NCBI RefSeq assembly: GCF_009760405.1
Contig: NZ_WRPP01000001.1
Coordinates: forward strand, 186,001-250,000
DNA from: Nocardia terrae
Lineage (GTDB): Bacteria > Actinomycetota > Actinomycetes > Mycobacteriales > Mycobacteriaceae
DNA length: 64,000 nucleotides
Reading direction: 5' to 3'
Both the position numbers and the translations under genes were made by a program. Each line of letters starts with the position of its first letter. The stretch's first letter is position 1. The notes beneath the pieces were generated by a model. It was not told the DNA's origin. It did not search any database and saw only the letters and a list, made by a program, of their open reading frames with translations. Below are positions 12,701 to 26,600 of the stretch, one piece after another.

Positions 12701-15700
12701 CGGCGTCGTGGTGGTGCCGAGCGCGACCTTCATCGAATTCCTCCTGGTCGCGGGCCGCCGAATCGGTTGCGGCGCGGTCGAAGAGCTCACCCTGCAAGCG
12801 CCGATCCTGCCGACCGCCGACGACGAGATCGAACTACAGGTGCTGGTGCAGGCGGCGGACGAGTCCGGGCGTCGGCCGTTCGAGTTCTACTTCCGCACCT
12901 CCGCCGAGCAGGAATGGATTCACAACGCCACCGGTGTGCTGGGAGCCGAAGGCGATTCGGCGCTGTCGGCGCGGCTGCGCGAGGAGGAATGGCCGCCGGT
13001 CGAGGCCGAGATCATCGACAGCGCAGGGCTTCCCGAGCTGATCTCGACATTCGCGGGACTCGAATACGGCCCGGCCTTCCTCGGCGTGCGCGCCGCGTGG
13101 CGACGCGACGACGCCGTGTACTCCGAGATCGCGCTGAACACCGAGGCCGCCGAGCCGGGACGGCACGACCTGCATCCCGCCCTGCTCGACATGGTGATGC
13201 ATGCCGGATTCTCCGGATTGCTCTGGCGTGACGGGGATTCCGACCCCGACGCCGGCCGACTGCTGTTCCGGTGGGGCGGTGCCCGCTTCCACCGGCCGAA
13301 CGGCCACTGGCCGAGCGAGGTGACCTCGTTGCGGGTCATCGCGACGGCGACCGGGCCGGAAACCATTTCCGTCGCGGCCATCGATCCGGACGGCAGTCCG
13401 ATCGTGTCGGTCGACGCGGTGGTGATGCGCTCCTACGACGTGAAGGAGTTCCGCAGCAGCCTCGTCGGTGACGAGGCGGGCCTCTACCGGGTGCAGTGGG
13501 AGCCCGTCGCGGAATCGGTTGCGGCCGTCGACCGATCCGGGCTTACCCTGGCGGTACTCGGGGATACGACGCTGGCGGGCATCGCGACGGAATATGCGTC
13601 GATCACCGATGTCGCTGCGGCCGAGACTGTTCCGGATGCGCTGGTCTGGCGGCCGACCGCACCCGCCACGGCGGGAGTGGACGCCGGGGTTCCGGATGCG
13701 GTGCGGGCGCGGGTGCACGGTGCGCTGGCGGCGGTGCGCTCCCTGCTCGCCGAACATCGTCAGGCCGATGCACGGCTGGTCGTGGTGACGACCGGTGCCG
13801 TGGGTGTGTCCGGTGAAGCTCCCGATCCGGCCGCCGCGGCGGTGTGGGGCTTGCTGCGCAGTGCGCAATCGGAGCATCCGCAGCGGTTCGTTCTCCTCGA
13901 CGAGGATCCGGCTCGGCCCGTCGATACGGAAGGCGTTGCCGCCGCCTTGATTTCGGGCGAGCCGCAGATCGCCATCCGGGGCGGGGAGATGCTCGTTCCG
14001 CGGATGGTGCGCGCGTCCGTCGCTCCGGAACAGGATGCGCGGCCGTCGTTCGGGTCCGGCACGGTGCTGATCACCGGCGGCACCGGTGGGCTGGGCGCGG
14101 TGTTCGCCCGCCATCTCGTCGCCGAACACGGTGTGCGCCAGCTGGTTCTGACCTCGCGGCGCGGATCCGAAGCCCCCGGTGCCGCGGAGCTGGTTACCGA
14201 ATTGGCGCGGCTCGGGGCCGAGGTTCGGGTTGTCGCCTGCGATATCGCGCATCGTGACGCGGTGGCGGACTTGTTGGCGTCCATCGGCTCCGACGCCCCG
14301 CTGACCGCCGTCGTGCACACCGCGGGAATCCTGGACGACGGCACTGTCGAATCGCTGAGCGCCGATCAGCTGGACCGGGTGCTCGCTCCCAAGGTCGACG
14401 GCGCCTGGCATCTGCACGAGCTGACCCGGGGCATGAATCTCACTGCGTTCGTGGTGTTCTCGTCGATCGCGACCGTGCTCGGCTCGGCGGGCCAAGGCAA
14501 TTACGCCGCGGCGAACGGCTTCCTGGACGCCCTGGCGCAGCGGCGGCGGGCCGCCGGTCTGGCCGCCACATCGCTGGCGTGGGGCCCGTGGAACCAGAGC
14601 GGCGGCATGACCGCCGGTATGGACCGTGCCGCGCTCGCGCGATGGGACCGCTGGGGCCTGAGTGCGCTCGAAAACGCCGAAGGTATCAGTCTTTTCGACG
14701 AATCCCTCGCCCGTCCGGACGCGCATCTGGCTCCCCTCCGCTTCGATGCCGGCGCCCTGCGCCGCGAATCCGACGTCGACGCCGTACCGGCCGTCCTGCG
14801 CGGGTTCGTGCGTCGTCCGACGCGTCCCGCGCAACAGCCGGCAGCGGCGGCGGGCTCGCTGGCCGCGCAGCTGGCCGGTGTGCCGCAGGCGCGGCGCGGC
14901 GAGCTGGTGCTCGAGGTCGTGCTCACCCAGGCGGCCGCCGTGCTCGGCCACGACTCGGCCGCCGATATCCGAGCCGACCAGCGTTTCGACGAGATCGGCT
15001 TCGATTCGCTCGGCGGCGTGGAATTCCGCAACCGGCTCGGCAAGGCCACCGGCCTGCGGCTGCCGTCGACGCTGGTGTTCGACCACCCGACCCCGGCGGC
15101 GGTGGCGAAGCTGGTGCTGTCGAGCATCGAGCCGACGGTCGGCGAGCCCGCCAAGAAGCTCGCCCGCCGCGTCCGGGCGGACGAGCCGATCGCGATCGTC
15201 GGCATGGCCTGCCGATTCCCCGGCGGCGTCCGGACTCCGGAGCAGCTGTGGGATCTCGTGGCTTCCGGCACCGACGCGACCGGCGACTTCCCCTCCGACC
15301 GCGGCTGGGACCTGGAGCGGCTGTTCGACGCGGACCCGGACAAGCCCGGGACCGTGTACACCCGCCGCGGCGGATTCCTCTACGACGCGGGCGATTTCGA
15401 TCCCGGCTTCTTCGGCATCAGCCCGCGCGAGGCCGTCGCGATGGATCCGCAGCAGCGGCTGCTGCTCGAGGTGTCCTGGGAGGCCCTCGAGGACGCGAGC
15501 ATCGACCCGAATACCTTGCGGGGCACCGACACCGGCGTCTACGTCGGCGCGGGCTACTCGGGCTACGTCGATCGGGTGGTCGGCGATCTGGAGGGTTACC
15601 GGCTCACCGGCACCACGAGCAGCGTGATGTCCGGGCGCGTGGCCTATGTGCTGGGTCTGGAGGGTCCGGCGGTCACCGTGGACACCGCGTGCTCGTCGTC

Positions 15701-18700
15701 GCTGGTCTCGCTGCATCTGGCCTGCCAGGCGCTGCGCCAGGGCGAGAGCTCGCTGGCGCTGGCGAGCGGCGTGACCGTCGCGGCCAGCCCCTACCTCTAC
15801 GTGGATTTCGCCCGGCAGCGCGGACTTTCACCGGACGGCCGGTGCAAGGCGTTCTCCGCCTCGGCCGACGGCGTCGCCTTCGCCGAGGGTGTCGGCGTGC
15901 TGGTGCTCGAACGCCTCTCCGACGCGAAACGCCTGGGCCACGATGTGCTCGCGCTGGTGCGTGGAACGGCCGTGAACCAGGACGGCGCCAGCAATGGTCT
16001 GACCGCACCCAATGGTCCGTCCCAGGAACGGGTGATCGCGGCCGCGCTGGCGAATGCCGGGCTGAACCCCGCGGATATCGACGCGGTGGAAGCGCACGGC
16101 ACCGGAACCACGCTGGGCGACCCGATCGAGGCCCAGGCGCTCATCGCGGCGTACGGGCAGGACCGGGCGCAACCGCTGCGCATCGGATCGATCAAGTCGA
16201 ATATCGGCCACACGGTGGCCGCGGCGGGCGTGGGCGGCGTCATCAAGATGGTGCAGGCGCTGCGCCACGAAACCCTGCCCAGGACACTGCATGCCGACGA
16301 ACCGAGCCCGCACGTGGACTGGTCCGCGGGCGAGGTCCGATTGCTCACCGAGGCCCAGCCGTGGCCGACCGGTGGGCGGGTGCGCCGCGCGGGCGTGTCG
16401 TCATTCGGTGTGAGCGGCACCAACGCGCACGCGATCCTCGAGGAAGCGCCCGGCCGACCGGCGGAGATCGCGCCGACGAGCGGCGAACAGCCGAACCCGG
16501 TGGTGCCGTTGCTGGTTTCCGCCAAGGGCCGGACCGCTCTGCGTGCGCAGGCGGCGCGACTACGGACCTGGCTGATCGACCACCCCGACACCGATCCGGC
16601 GGCCGTGGCGCAGGCGCTCGCCACGACACGGGCCCAGCACGAGTCGCGGGCGGTGATCCTGGGCGGCGACCGTGACGAACTGCTCGCGCGGCTCGCCCAA
16701 CTCGCCGCCGGATCCGACACGGCCGGAGTGGTTTCCGGCACTGTCGGCTCCGGCAAGACCGCCTTCCTGTTCACCGGTCAGGGCGCGCAGCGAGTCGGTA
16801 TGGGCGCGGGCCTGGCCGCGGCCTTCCCGGTATTCGCGGCGGCCCTCGACGAGGTGTGCGCGCGATTCGATCCGCTGCTCGAATGTTCGCTGAAGGAGGC
16901 GATGTTCACCGGACACCTGGTCGACGACCGGGGAGTCGGTGCGGAAACCGGGATTCTGGATCGAACCCGGCTGACCCAGCCCGCGCTGTTCGCCTTCGAG
17001 GTGGCGCTGTATCGACTGCTGGAGTCGTTCGGAATCGTCCCGGATGTGGTGATGGGCCACTCGATCGGCGAACTGGCGGCGGCGCACGTGGCCGGTGTGT
17101 GGTCATTGGATGACGCCTGCGCACTGGTCGCCGCGCGCGGACGGCTGATGGAGGCACTGCCCGAAGGCGGAGCCATGCTGGCGGTCGCCGCATCCGAGAC
17201 CGAAGTCCGCACGGCGATCACCGGATTCGGCGGCCGGGTCTCGATCGCGGCGGTGAATGCGCCTGCCGCCGTGGTGATCTCGGGGGACAAGGATGCCGTC
17301 GAAGAGTTCGAGCGGCAGTCCACCGGGCTGGGCCGCAGGACGAACCGGCTGCGCGTCTCGCACGCGTTCCACTCCCATCGAATGGAGCCGATGCTGGCCG
17401 AGTTCGAAACGGTCGCGGCCGGGGTGACGTACACGGCCCCGCGAATTCCCCTGGTGTCCAATATCTCCGGCGAGACGGCCGGTGCGGAGATCCTCGAGCC
17501 CGGGTACTGGGTGTCGCAGGTCCGTGCCGCGGTGCTTTTCGCGCCCGGTGTCGAGACGCTGGTCGCGTCGGGTGTGCGCCGGTTCCTCGAAATCGGTCCC
17601 GACGCGGTGCTGGCGGCCATGACACGGCAGACCCTGCCCGAGGAGATCGAGGCTCGATCGGTGGTCGGCGCGGCGGCCCGCCGCGACCACGACGAGGTCG
17701 AGCAGTTCCTGACCATGCTCGGCCGGGCACACGCCGCCGGTCTGACCGTCGACTGGGCTCAGCTGTTCGGCAGTCGGCAGGCATCGCGAATCACCCTGCC
17801 CACCTATGCCTTCGAGCATCGGCGGTACTGGCTCGACCCGAGTGTGTCCGCGCCGCGGAATGCCTCCGACCATGCGCTGCTCACCGGCATGGTGCGGGTC
17901 GCCGACCGCGATGAGTGGTTGTTGACCGGCCGGTTCTCGCTGCGCACCCATCCCTGGATCGCGGACCACACCACCTACGGCGTGGTGCTCGTCCCGAGCG
18001 CCGCGCTCATGGAGATGCTGCTGGTCGCCGGTGAGCGCCTCGGCTGCGACACCGTGCACGAGCTCACCCTCGAAACACCGATCCTCCCGCCGGCGGACGG
18101 CGAGGTCGAACTGCAAGTGGTGGTGCGCGAACCGGATTCGGCGGGACGCCGATCCTTCACCTTCCACTATCGCCTCGCCGACGGCGAATGGACGCGCAAC
18201 GCCAGCGGCGTACTCAGCGGTCGAGGACCCGACAACGGACTCATGGACCTGCTGCGCAGCGAGCCGTGGCCGCCCGCCGACGCGGAATCGGTGGACCCCG
18301 AATGGATCCCGGCCCAGGTCGCCCGGGTCGCCGGACTGGAATACGGCGCCTCGTTCATCGGCCTGCACGGCGCGTGGCGGCGGGGCGACACCATCTTCTC
18401 CGAGGTCACTCTGAACTCGGAGACCCCGTCCGACGGATTCCGCCTGCACCCGGCGCTGTTCGACATGGCGCTGCACGCCGGACTGGTGTGCCTGATCTGG
18501 AACGAGGAGAAGAGCGACCCCGCCGAGGGCAAACTGCTGTTCCGCTGGGGCGCTTCGCGATTCCACACCACGGCCAAGGTCACGTCCCTGCGGGTGATGG
18601 CCGTACAGCGCGGTGCCGAGACGATCAGCGTCGTGGCCGTCGACCAGGACGGCAATCCGGTCGTCTCCGTCGACGAAGTGGTCATGCGCTCCTACGACGT

Positions 18701-20615
18701 CGAGCAATTCGGTGCCACGCTGTCGGGTGGACAGGCGGCCCGGTACGGGTTGCGCTGGACGGCGATCGAGCCGTCGGCCGGGTTCATCCCCACCGGCGGC
18801 ATGGCCGTGCTCGGAGACGCACCGGTACCCGGAATCGGCGAGAGGTATCCGGATCTGGCCGCCCTCGCCGCGGCCGCAACGGTTCCCGAGATCGTCGTGT
18901 GGTCCGAATCGGACGGATCGCACCGTGATCCGACACAGTCGGCGAGTGACCGGGTGAAGGCCGCCCTGCACACGGTGAACGGCTGGCTGGCCGAGGATCG
19001 CCTGGCGCGATCGCGACTGGTCGTGGTGACCGATCGCGCGGCCGCCGTGCCGGAGGGCGCTCCGGACACCGCGTCGGCGGCGGTGTGGAGTCTGATCCGC
19101 AGTGCGCAGACCGAATACCCGGAGCGGATCGTGCTGATCGACGCCGACGACTCCGCTGGCGCACAACCTATTTCGGCCGAGTCGATCCGAGCCGCGCTCG
19201 TGACCGGAGAGCCGGAGCTGGCGGTGCGGGCCGACCGTGTCCTGGTGCCGCGACTCGAGTCGGTGACATCCACTGTCGCCGAGCGGGTTTCGTTCGGGAC
19301 CGGGACGGTTCTGATTACCGGTGGCACCGGCGGGTTGGGCGCACTGCTCGCCAGGCACCTGGTCACAGCACACGGGGTCCGACGGCTGCTGCTGGTTTCC
19401 CGTCGCGGCGAGCTCGCCGACGGCGCACCGGAACTCGCGGGGGAGCTGTCGAGCCTCGGTGCTGAGGTGCACATCGCCGCCTGCGATGTCGCCGACCGCG
19501 ACGCACTGCGGGACCTGCTGGCGGACATCCCCGCCGAGTACCCGCTCACCGGCGTCGTGCACGCGGCGGGCGTCCTCGACGACGGCACGTTCCACACGCT
19601 CACCGATCAGCAGATCGACCGGGTGTTCGCGCCCAAGGCCGATGCCGCCCGGCAGCTGCACGAGCTCACCCGCGACCTGAATCTCTCCGCGTTCGTGATG
19701 TTCTCCTCGATCGCCGGACTGATCGGATCGCCGGGCCAGGCGAACTACGCCGCCGCCAACGGCTTCCTGGACGCCCTCGCCCTGCGCCGCCGCGCCGAAG
19801 GGCTGCCCGCGCTCGCGCTGGCGTGGGGTCCGTGGCAGCCCGAAATCGGCATGACCGGCGCATTGGATCGCCATGCCCTGGGCCGACTGGACCGAATGGG
19901 CCTGATCCCGTTGGGCCGCACCGACGGTCTGCGATTGTTCGACGAATCGCTGACCACGGCGGAACCGGTCGCCGCGCCGGTGCACCTGGATCCCGTCAAA
20001 CTGCGCCTGGCCGCGCACAGCGGTCCGGTTCCGGTGGTGCTGCGCGGGTTCGTCCGCACACCCGGCCGGACGGCCGTCACCCCGACGGCCGAACCGTCGC
20101 TCGGGGAACTGCTGCACGGTGTGGCCGAGTCGAAGCGCTACCGGGTCGTCCTGGACCTGGTGCGCGAGCAGGTGGCCACGGTGCTGGGTTACGCCTCGCC
20201 GGACGACATCGGGCCCGATCAAGGTTTCGACGAGCTCGGTTTCGATTCCCTCGGCGGTGTGGAGTTCCGGAACCGCCTGTCCAAGGTGACGGGTCAGTCG
20301 CTGCCCTCGACCCTGGTATTCGACTACCCCACCGCGAGCGACATCGCGGGCTACCTGCTGGAGCGGGCCGTCGTGGCCGCGCCCGCACAGCCCGCCGCGG
20401 CGCCGGACGATATCGCCCGGCTGGAGGCCATGGTCGAGCGGATCATCGCCGCCGGCGACAACGCCGACGAGAGCGTCGCGGCCCTGCGGGGCATCGCCGA
20501 GCGGCTTCGCACCCATCTGGGGGACACGTGGTCGGGCAGTGGCTACGACGACCTCGAATCCCATTCCGACGATGAACTTCTGAACCTGATCGACGAGGAG
20601 TTTGGTCCCGCATGA
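9795..20615 (+). CDS. Modular type I polyketide synthase, two KS-AT-DH-KR-ACP modules
   Basis: Protein of 3606 aa. I chose the ATG at 9795 because it begins the usual N-terminal docking coiled coil ([18 protein letters not shown], then about 15 more residues before the KS) and has a GGAG 12 bases upstream; the frame is open for 40 codons further upstream but only over the end of the previous gene. Module A: KS (Cys208), AT (GHSIGE Ser660, HAFHS near 760), DH ([10 protein letters not shown] near 965, LLDMVMH near 1131), KR (TGGTGGLG near 1424, LDD, NYAAAN), ACP (GFDSLGG near 1735). Module B: KS (Cys1966), AT (Ser2423, HAFHS near 2525), DH ([10 protein letters not shown] near 2724, FDMALH near 2890), KR (LDD, NYAAAN near 3317), ACP (near 3482). 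Both AT domains look malonyl-specific and both modules should leave double bonds. The C-terminal docking helices end [15 protein letters not shown]. The stop overlaps the next start as ATGA, so the two genes are probably translationally coupled. Confidence 0.97.
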   Translation: MADNDELRRYLKKAATELYETKQQLRALTDRAREPIAIVGMACRYPGGVRSPEDLWRVTADGMDAIGGYPADRGWDLDRLFSPDPDAPGSIYTRDGGFLDAVADFDAAFFGIGPREAAAMDPQQRLMLEASWEALEDAGIDPISLRGGDTGVFAGVIHQNYGPRIGGPNITAETEGHAYLGVSNAVLSGRIAYSFGFKGPAISVDTACSSSLVALHLACQALRQGDTSLALAGGVTIMSDPSLLIAFARQRALSPDARCKAFAAAADGTGFSEGLGVLVLERLSDAQRLGHTVLAVIRGSAVNQDGASNGLTAPNGPSQERVIAAALANAGLNPSDIDAVEAHGTGTMLGDPIEASALIGAYGKQREGAPLRVGSLKSNVGHTSAAAGVGGVIKMVQALRYGMLPKTLHVDEPTPHVDWSAGTVRLLQDSEPWPVGERTRRAGVSSFGASGTNAHLILEEAPAQPEAAASEGEPEPATKPGAAGPVPLLLSGKSEEALRAQADRLRQRLIDDPDADIWDVAYSSATSRAQLERRGVVLGRDRDELLAALADLAAGSHETIEGSARSGRTAFMFTGQGAQRVGMGAGLYEAFPVFATALDEVCARFDMLLGRSLKDLMFADPEGVLDRTEFTQPALFAFEVALFRLIESFGVTPDLLIGHSIGELAAAYVAGVWSLEDACALVAARGRLMGALPVGGAMLAVAAGESRAADIAADFADRVSIAAVNGPSATVLSGDVEAIEEIERLASAAGIKTNRLRVSHAFHSARMDPMLAEFRAVAARVEYRSPRVPITSNVTGELAGNAVTDPEYWVRQLRGCVRFAPGVDALVAAGARRFVEVGPDAVLAAMTRDCLAEQPEIESVSSVVATVRRSADEVDRFATALAQGHVAGARVDWRPWFTGRSARRIPLPTYAFQHRRFWLSGAGDASPAQSPTDHPILTGVVGLAGSDEWLLTGRFSLRTHPWIADHMTYGVVVVPSATFIEFLLVAGRRIGCGAVEELTLQAPILPTADDEIELQVLVQAADESGRRPFEFYFRTSAEQEWIHNATGVLGAEGDSALSARLREEEWPPVEAEIIDSAGLPELISTFAGLEYGPAFLGVRAAWRRDDAVYSEIALNTEAAEPGRHDLHPALLDMVMHAGFSGLLWRDGDSDPDAGRLLFRWGGARFHRPNGHWPSEVTSLRVIATATGPETISVAAIDPDGSPIVSVDAVVMRSYDVKEFRSSLVGDEAGLYRVQWEPVAESVAAVDRSGLTLAVLGDTTLAGIATEYASITDVAAAETVPDALVWRPTAPATAGVDAGVPDAVRARVHGALAAVRSLLAEHRQADARLVVVTTGAVGVSGEAPDPAAAAVWGLLRSAQSEHPQRFVLLDEDPARPVDTEGVAAALISGEPQIAIRGGEMLVPRMVRASVAPEQDARPSFGSGTVLITGGTGGLGAVFARHLVAEHGVRQLVLTSRRGSEAPGAAELVTELARLGAEVRVVACDIAHRDAVADLLASIGSDAPLTAVVHTAGILDDGTVESLSADQLDRVLAPKVDGAWHLHELTRGMNLTAFVVFSSIATVLGSAGQGNYAAANGFLDALAQRRRAAGLAATSLAWGPWNQSGGMTAGMDRAALARWDRWGLSALENAEGISLFDESLARPDAHLAPLRFDAGALRRESDVDAVPAVLRGFVRRPTRPAQQPAAAAGSLAAQLAGVPQARRGELVLEVVLTQAAAVLGHDSAADIRADQRFDEIGFDSLGGVEFRNRLGKATGLRLPSTLVFDHPTPAAVAKLVLSSIEPTVGEPAKKLARRVRADEPIAIVGMACRFPGGVRTPEQLWDLVASGTDATGDFPSDRGWDLERLFDADPDKPGTVYTRRGGFLYDAGDFDPGFFGISPREAVAMDPQQRLLLEVSWEALEDASIDPNTLRGTDTGVYVGAGYSGYVDRVVGDLEGYRLTGTTSSVMSGRVAYVLGLEGPAVTVDTACSSSLVSLHLACQALRQGESSLALASGVTVAASPYLYVDFARQRGLSPDGRCKAFSASADGVAFAEGVGVLVLERLSDAKRLGHDVLALVRGTAVNQDGASNGLTAPNGPSQERVIAAALANAGLNPADIDAVEAHGTGTTLGDPIEAQALIAAYGQDRAQPLRIGSIKSNIGHTVAAAGVGGVIKMVQALRHETLPRTLHADEPSPHVDWSAGEVRLLTEAQPWPTGGRVRRAGVSSFGVSGTNAHAILEEAPGRPAEIAPTSGEQPNPVVPLLVSAKGRTALRAQAARLRTWLIDHPDTDPAAVAQALATTRAQHESRAVILGGDRDELLARLAQLAAGSDTAGVVSGTVGSGKTAFLFTGQGAQRVGMGAGLAAAFPVFAAALDEVCARFDPLLECSLKEAMFTGHLVDDRGVGAETGILDRTRLTQPALFAFEVALYRLLESFGIVPDVVMGHSIGELAAAHVAGVWSLDDACALVAARGRLMEALPEGGAMLAVAASETEVRTAITGFGGRVSIAAVNAPAAVVISGDKDAVEEFERQSTGLGRRTNRLRVSHAFHSHRMEPMLAEFETVAAGVTYTAPRIPLVSNISGETAGAEILEPGYWVSQVRAAVLFAPGVETLVASGVRRFLEIGPDAVLAAMTRQTLPEEIEARSVVGAAARRDHDEVEQFLTMLGRAHAAGLTVDWAQLFGSRQASRITLPTYAFEHRRYWLDPSVSAPRNASDHALLTGMVRVADRDEWLLTGRFSLRTHPWIADHTTYGVVLVPSAALMEMLLVAGERLGCDTVHELTLETPILPPADGEVELQVVVREPDSAGRRSFTFHYRLADGEWTRNASGVLSGRGPDNGLMDLLRSEPWPPADAESVDPEWIPAQVARVAGLEYGASFIGLHGAWRRGDTIFSEVTLNSETPSDGFRLHPALFDMALHAGLVCLIWNEEKSDPAEGKLLFRWGASRFHTTAKVTSLRVMAVQRGAETISVVAVDQDGNPVVSVDEVVMRSYDVEQFGATLSGGQAARYGLRWTAIEPSAGFIPTGGMAVLGDAPVPGIGERYPDLAALAAAATVPEIVVWSESDGSHRDPTQSASDRVKAALHTVNGWLAEDRLARSRLVVVTDRAAAVPEGAPDTASAAVWSLIRSAQTEYPERIVLIDADDSAGAQPISAESIRAALVTGEPELAVRADRVLVPRLESVTSTVAERVSFGTGTVLITGGTGGLGALLARHLVTAHGVRRLLLVSRRGELADGAPELAGELSSLGAEVHIAACDVADRDALRDLLADIPAEYPLTGVVHAAGVLDDGTFHTLTDQQIDRVFAPKADAARQLHELTRDLNLSAFVMFSSIAGLIGSPGQANYAAANGFLDALALRRRAEGLPALALAWGPWQPEIGMTGALDRHALGRLDRMGLIPLGRTDGLRLFDESLTTAEPVAAPVHLDPVKLRLAAHSGPVPVVLRGFVRTPGRTAVTPTAEPSLGELLHGVAESKRYRVVLDLVREQVATVLGYASPDDIGPDQGFDELGFDSLGGVEFRNRLSKVTGQSLPSTLVFDYPTASDIAGYLLERAVVAAPAQPAAAPDDIARLEAMVERIIAAGDNADESVAALRGIAERLRTHLGDTWSGSGYDDLESHSDDELLNLIDEEFGPA

Positions 20616-23600
20616 GCAATCCGAGCACCAGCAACGAGGAACGTCTCAGCCGGTACCTGCGGAAGGTCACCGGTGACCTCCGCACCGCCAACAAGCGCAT
20701 CCAGCAGCTGGAAGACCGTGCCGGAGAGCCGCTCGCGATCGTCGGCATGAGCTGCCGGTACCCGGGCGGTGCGGATACGCCCGCCCGGCTGTGGGAGCTG
20801 GTCTCCTCCGGCACCGACGCGGTCGGGCCGTTCCCGGCCGACCGCGGCTGGGACCTCGAGGGGCTCTACGACAGCGACCCCGACACGCCGGGCACCATCT
20901 CCACCCGGGAGGGCGGATTCCTCTACGACGCGGGCGATTTCGACGCCGGATTCTTCTCGATCCCGCCCAGCGTCGCCGAGTCGATGGATCCGCAACAGCG
21001 GTTGTACCTGGAAGCCACCTGGGAGGCGCTGGAGGACGCGGGCATCGACCCGGTGTCGCTGCGCGGCGGCGACACCGGCGTGTACGCCGGAGTCATCCAC
21101 CAGGACTACGGCCCCCGCATCGGTTCACCGGGGCTGACCGCCGAATCGGAAGGCCAGGCCTACCCGGGTGTTTCGGCCAGCATCCTCGCCGGACGCGTCG
21201 CCTTCACCTTCGGGTTCAAGGGCCCGGCGCTGTCGGTGGACACCGCGTGCTCCTCGTCCCTGGTGGCCCTGCACCTCGCCTGCCAGGCCCTGCGCCAGGG
21301 CGAGACCTCGCTCGCCCTGGTGGGCGGGGTCACCGTCATGTCCGACCCCACCCTGCTGATCGCCTTCAGCCGCCAGCGCGGGCTGTCCCCCGACGCCCGG
21401 TGCCGGGCCTTCGCGGCGGCGGCCAACGGGACCGGATTCTCCGAGGGCCTCGGCATGCTCGCGGTGGAGCGGCTGTCGGATGCCCGCCGCCACGGCCACC
21501 GCGTCCTCGCGGTCATCCGGGGCAGCGCGATCAACCAGGACGGCGCGAGCAACCGGCTGACCGCGCCGAACGGTCCCTCACAGGAGAAGGTGATCGCGCA
21601 GGCGCTCGCCAATGCCGGTCTGGCACCGGCCGATATCGATGCGGTCGAGGCGCACGGCACCGGCACCACTCTCGGCGACCCGATCGAGGCGCAGGCCCTG
21701 ATCGCCGCCTACGGCCGCGGCCGCACCGGAGATCCGTTGCGCATCGGTTCGCTCAAATCGAATGTCGGGCACACCTCCGCCGCGGCCGGCGTCGGCGGCG
21801 TGATCAAGATGGTGCAGGCGCTCCGGCACGAAATGCTTCCCCCGACACTGCATGTCGACGCGCCGACCCCGGAGGTGGACTGGTCGGCGGGCACCGTGCG
21901 ACTGCTCACGGCGGCGGAACCGTGGCCCGCCGGAGAGCGGGTCCGGCGCGCCGGGGTGTCCTCCTTCGGTGCCAGCGGCACCAATGCGCACGTGATCCTG
22001 GAAGAGGCTCCCGCCGTGGCGGCACCGGCCGAACCGGCCGAGGCCGCCGAGGGCAGTGCGCGGGTGCCCTCCGCCCTCACCCCGTGGCTGGTCTCGGCGA
22101 AAACCGAAGAGGGCCTGCGCGCACAGGCCGCCCGACTGCGGCACTGGGTACTCGACAACCCCGACCTGGCGATCGACGACATCGGCTATTCACTGCTGAC
22201 CACGCGCGCCCAGTTGGAGTGGCGGGGCGCGGTGGTGGGCGAGGACCGCGAAGCGCTGCTCGCCGGACTCGAGGTCCTGACCGAACCCACGGAGTCCACC
22301 GATGTGGCTGCGGGACGGGCTGTTTCGCGTAAGGCGGCGTTCCTGTGCACCGGGGGCGGCGCGCAGCGGGTCGGCATGGGACGCGAACTGTACGAGGCTT
22401 TCGGCGTGTTCGCCGCCGCGTTGGACGAAGTCTGCGAACACTTCGACCCGCTCATGGGCGGCTCGCTGAAGCGCCTGATGTTCACCGGCCGGTGGGGCGA
22501 GGACGACTCCGCCGATGCCGATACCAGCGTGCTGCACCGGATCGAGTTCAGCACCCCCGCACTGTTCGCCTACGAAGTCGCCCTCAGCCGCCTCCTCGAC
22601 TCGTTCGGCGTGACACCCGATGTCCTGGTGGGACATTCGACCGGTGAACTCGCCGCCGCGTACCTCGCCGGGGTGTGGTCGCTGCCGGACGCCTGCCGAC
22701 TGGTCGAGGCGCGCGGTCGCCTCATGGGGCAGTTGCCCGACGGCGGCGCGATGCTGGCCGTCGCGGCCGACGAGAACGAAGTGGCCGAGGCGCTCGCCGA
22801 CCACGCGGGCCGCGTGTCCATCGGCGCGGTGAACGCGCCGGACGCACTGGTGGTCTCCGGTGACGAGGACGCGGTGGCGGCGATCGAGCGGTGGTTCGCC
22901 GACCGTGGGCGGGAGACGTCCCGGCTGCGGATCTCGATCGCCTCGCACTCGCACCGGATGGATCCGATGCTCGACGAATTCGCCGCTGTCGCACGGGAGG
23001 TGACCTACCACCGTCCGCGGACTCCGCTGGTGTCGAATCTGTCGGGCCGGATGGCGGGCGATGAGGTGCTCGATCCCGACTACTGGGTCGCGCACATCCG
23101 TGGGACCGTGCAATTCGCCCGTGGCATAGACGCTCTGGTGGCCTTCGGCGCGCGACGATTCCTCGAGATCGGCCCGGATGCCGTGCTGACGGCCATGACC
23201 CAGCAGAACCTGTCGGCGGATATCGCGGCGCAGTCGCTGCTGGTCGCCGCAGCGCGGCGCGGTCGCGGCGAGGCCGAGCAGTTCCTGAACTGCCTGGCGC
23301 GCGCCTACACCGCCGGTGTCGAGGTCGACTGGCGGGTGCTCTTCGCGGCACGCCCGGTCTCCCCGGTGTCGTTGCCCACCTATGCTTTCCAGCGCCGCCG
23401 CTACTGGCTGCCGGTCTCGCGCGGCACCGGCGGTGTCGAAGCCGCGGGACTGAGCGTGATCGAACACCCCATGCTGGACGCGGCACTGCCGATGGCCGAT
23501 GGTGGTTTCGTCCTGACCGGGCAGCTGTCCGCGCTGTCGCAACCCTGGCTGGCCGACCACGCCATCCGCGAGGTCATGGTGCTGCCCGGGACCGCGTTCG

Positions 23601-26600
23601 TGGAATTGGCCCTGTGCGCCGGGGCCGAGACCGGGTGCCCGGTGATCGAGGAACTGACATTGCAAGCGCCGCTGGTCTTTCCGACCACGGGCGGCGTGCA
23701 CGTCCAGATCGTGGTCGGCCCCGAATCCCCGCAACGGGCGATATCGATCTACTCCCGTGGTGAACACGACCACGACGGACAGTGGGTGCTGCACGCCCAC
23801 GGGCTGCTGACCGGCCGGACCGGCACGGCCGCACCCGAATCGGAGGTGTGGCCGCCTGTCGCGGCAACCGAGGTCGACCTCGCGGGCGCCTTCCTGACGC
23901 CCGACTACGACATGGGACCGGCCTTCCGGAACGTGCGGGCACTGTGGCGGCGTGGCGACGAGGTCTTCGCGGATATCGCCCTCGACGCCGAAACCGGTGC
24001 GCACGCCGAAGGATTCGGAATTCATCCCGCCTTGCTGGACGCGGTCATCCAGGCGGGACTGCTGGCCGGTGCGGTCGAGATCCCGGCGGGCCAGGTAGTG
24101 CTGCCGTTCTCGTGGGAGTCGGTGTCGCTGTACACGACCGAGGCGTCGGCATTGCGGGCGCACCTGACCGTCGACGGGGCGTCGGCGACGCTGCGGGTGA
24201 CGGACCAGAAGGGACAGCCGGTGTTGTCGGGCACGGTGACCAGCCGCCCGATGCCGCTCGGGCAACTCGTCGCGGCGCGCGGCGTGGCCGACCCGGTCCT
24301 CGAACTGGTGTGGTCCCCGGCCGAGGCGGGCGAATACCGCACGGACGATTCGAGCGTGGGCTGGTGGGACCGATTGGTTCCGGACGCCGCGGTACCGCCG
24401 GTGGTGGTGATCGAGGCCGGGACCGGGTGGAGCGAGCACACCGGTACCGACGTGGTGACCGCGACCCACACCGAAGTCGTGCGGATACTCGACGTGGCGC
24501 AGGCGTGGGCGGCCGACAGCCGGTTCGCGGCGAGCACCCTGGTGGTCGCCACCCACGGGGCGGTGCCGCTGCCCGGTGAGGACTGCACCGACCTGGCGGG
24601 CGCCGCGGTGTGGGGTCTGATACGGACCGCGCAGGCCGAAGATCCGGGCCGGATCATCCTGGTGGACACGGATATTAGCGTCGACGGGCAGGTCGCGGCC
24701 CGCATCGCGGCCATGGACGAACCCCAGCTGGTCGTCCGCGACGACGTCACCTACACCGCCCGTCTCGCCCGTCCCGCCGCGCCGATCGCTGACGTCGATT
24801 CCGTCGGAGCCTTCGGCACCGGCACGGTGCTGATCACCGGCGGCACAGGCGGGTTGGGCGCGGTCGTGGCCCGGCACGTGGTCGTGGAGCACGGCGTGAC
24901 CTCGCTGGTACTGGTCAGCCGCAGCGGCCCGGACGCGGAAGGCGCGGCGGCATTGATCGCCGAGCTCGAGCAGCTCGGCGCGCAGGCCCGCGTGGTGGCC
25001 TGCGATGTCAGCGATGCCGACGCGGTGGCCGCCCTCGTGGCGGGTATTCCGGCCGAGCGGCCGCTGACGGGCATCATCCATGCCGCCGGAGTGCTCGACG
25101 ACGGGACCATCGGTTCGCTCACCGCACAGCGGATGGACGCGGTCCTCGCACCGAAGGCCGATGCCGCCTGGCATCTGCACGCGGCGACCGAAGATCTGAA
25201 TCTGGCCGCGTTCGTGGTCTTTTCGTCCGTATCGGGCACGATCGGCGCTCCCGGGCAGGCCAACTACGCGGCCGCGAACACCTTCCTCGACGGACTGGTG
25301 GCACACCGCAGGGCGCGCGGCCTGTCCGGCCGGTCGCTGGCATGGGGGCTGTGGGCGCGCACGAGCGGTATGACAGGGGGCCTGGACGCGTCCGACGTGG
25401 CCCGGCTGAGCCGCGGCGGATTCCTCGCGATGCCCGACGAACACGCCTTCGCCGGTTGGCGCGCGGCACTCGGACGAGACGCGGCACACGTGGTGATCGC
25501 CGCGGTGGATACGGCCGAACTTCGTGTCCAGGCCGAAAGCGGGCTCCTGCCAACGGTTCTGCGCGGCCTGGTACCGCAGACGGGCGGTCGCCCCCGGCAG
25601 ACCCGGCAACCGTCGGCAGCCCCGGCGGCGACGTCGGATCTCCGGCAGCGGGAGACGGTCCTGGACATCGTCATCCGCCACGTCGCCGCCGTGCTCGGTC
25701 ACGACAGCACCGCCGCGATCGATCCCGACCGCCTGTTCACCGAGCAGGGTTTCGACTCGCTGGGCGCGGTCGAACTGCGCAACCGCCTGCAGACCGCCAC
25801 CGGCCTGTCCCTCCCGCCCGCGGTCGCCTTCAAACACCCGTCCCCCAACGCGCTCACCGACCACCTCCACGAACAACTCGCCGACCGGCCCGGGGAAACC
25901 CCGGTCCGCTCGATCGACGCGGTGTTCGAAGAGCTGGAAGCCGTACTCGCGGCGGGAGATTGGGACGATCCGGAGAAGGCCCGCATCGCGACCCGGTTGC
26001 GCTCCATGGTGGACGAGTCCGCGGTTCCGGTGGTCCGCCGCGCGACCGAGCACGACATCGAGGACATCGTCCAGGTCGTCGCCCGCGCCTTCGATGTCGA
26101 CGACCCGGTCGAGGAATACGTGTTCCCGGACCCGGCGGTGCGCCACCGGCGCGCCCCGGACATGGTGCGCCTCATGATCAAATATCGATTCCTGCCCGTC
26201 AACGGCGCCGCGGTGGCCACCGTCGACGGCAAGATCGTGGCCGCACTGCTGTGGTACCCGCCGTACTACCGCAATTCGCTGTGGCGAGAGACGATTTCGG
26301 GTCCGCAGCTGTTGAAGGCCATGGGCACCGCGACGCGCCGCGGCATGGAGGTCGATGCCGCCATCGCGCGGGTGGCGCCCCCGCAGCCCCACACCACGCT
26401 GGTCTACCTCGCCTGCACACCCGAATGGCAGGCCGCCGGTGTGGGAATGGCCCTGGCCGACTGGGCCGTCGCGGAGGCTGACGAATACGGCGCCACGGTC
26501 GGCGGCATCTGCAAGGACGCCAACCTCCCCTTCTACGAGGCGTTCGGCGGCGAATTCGTCACCAAGACCCGGCTCGGCCGCAAGGGCCCGGAGATGAATT

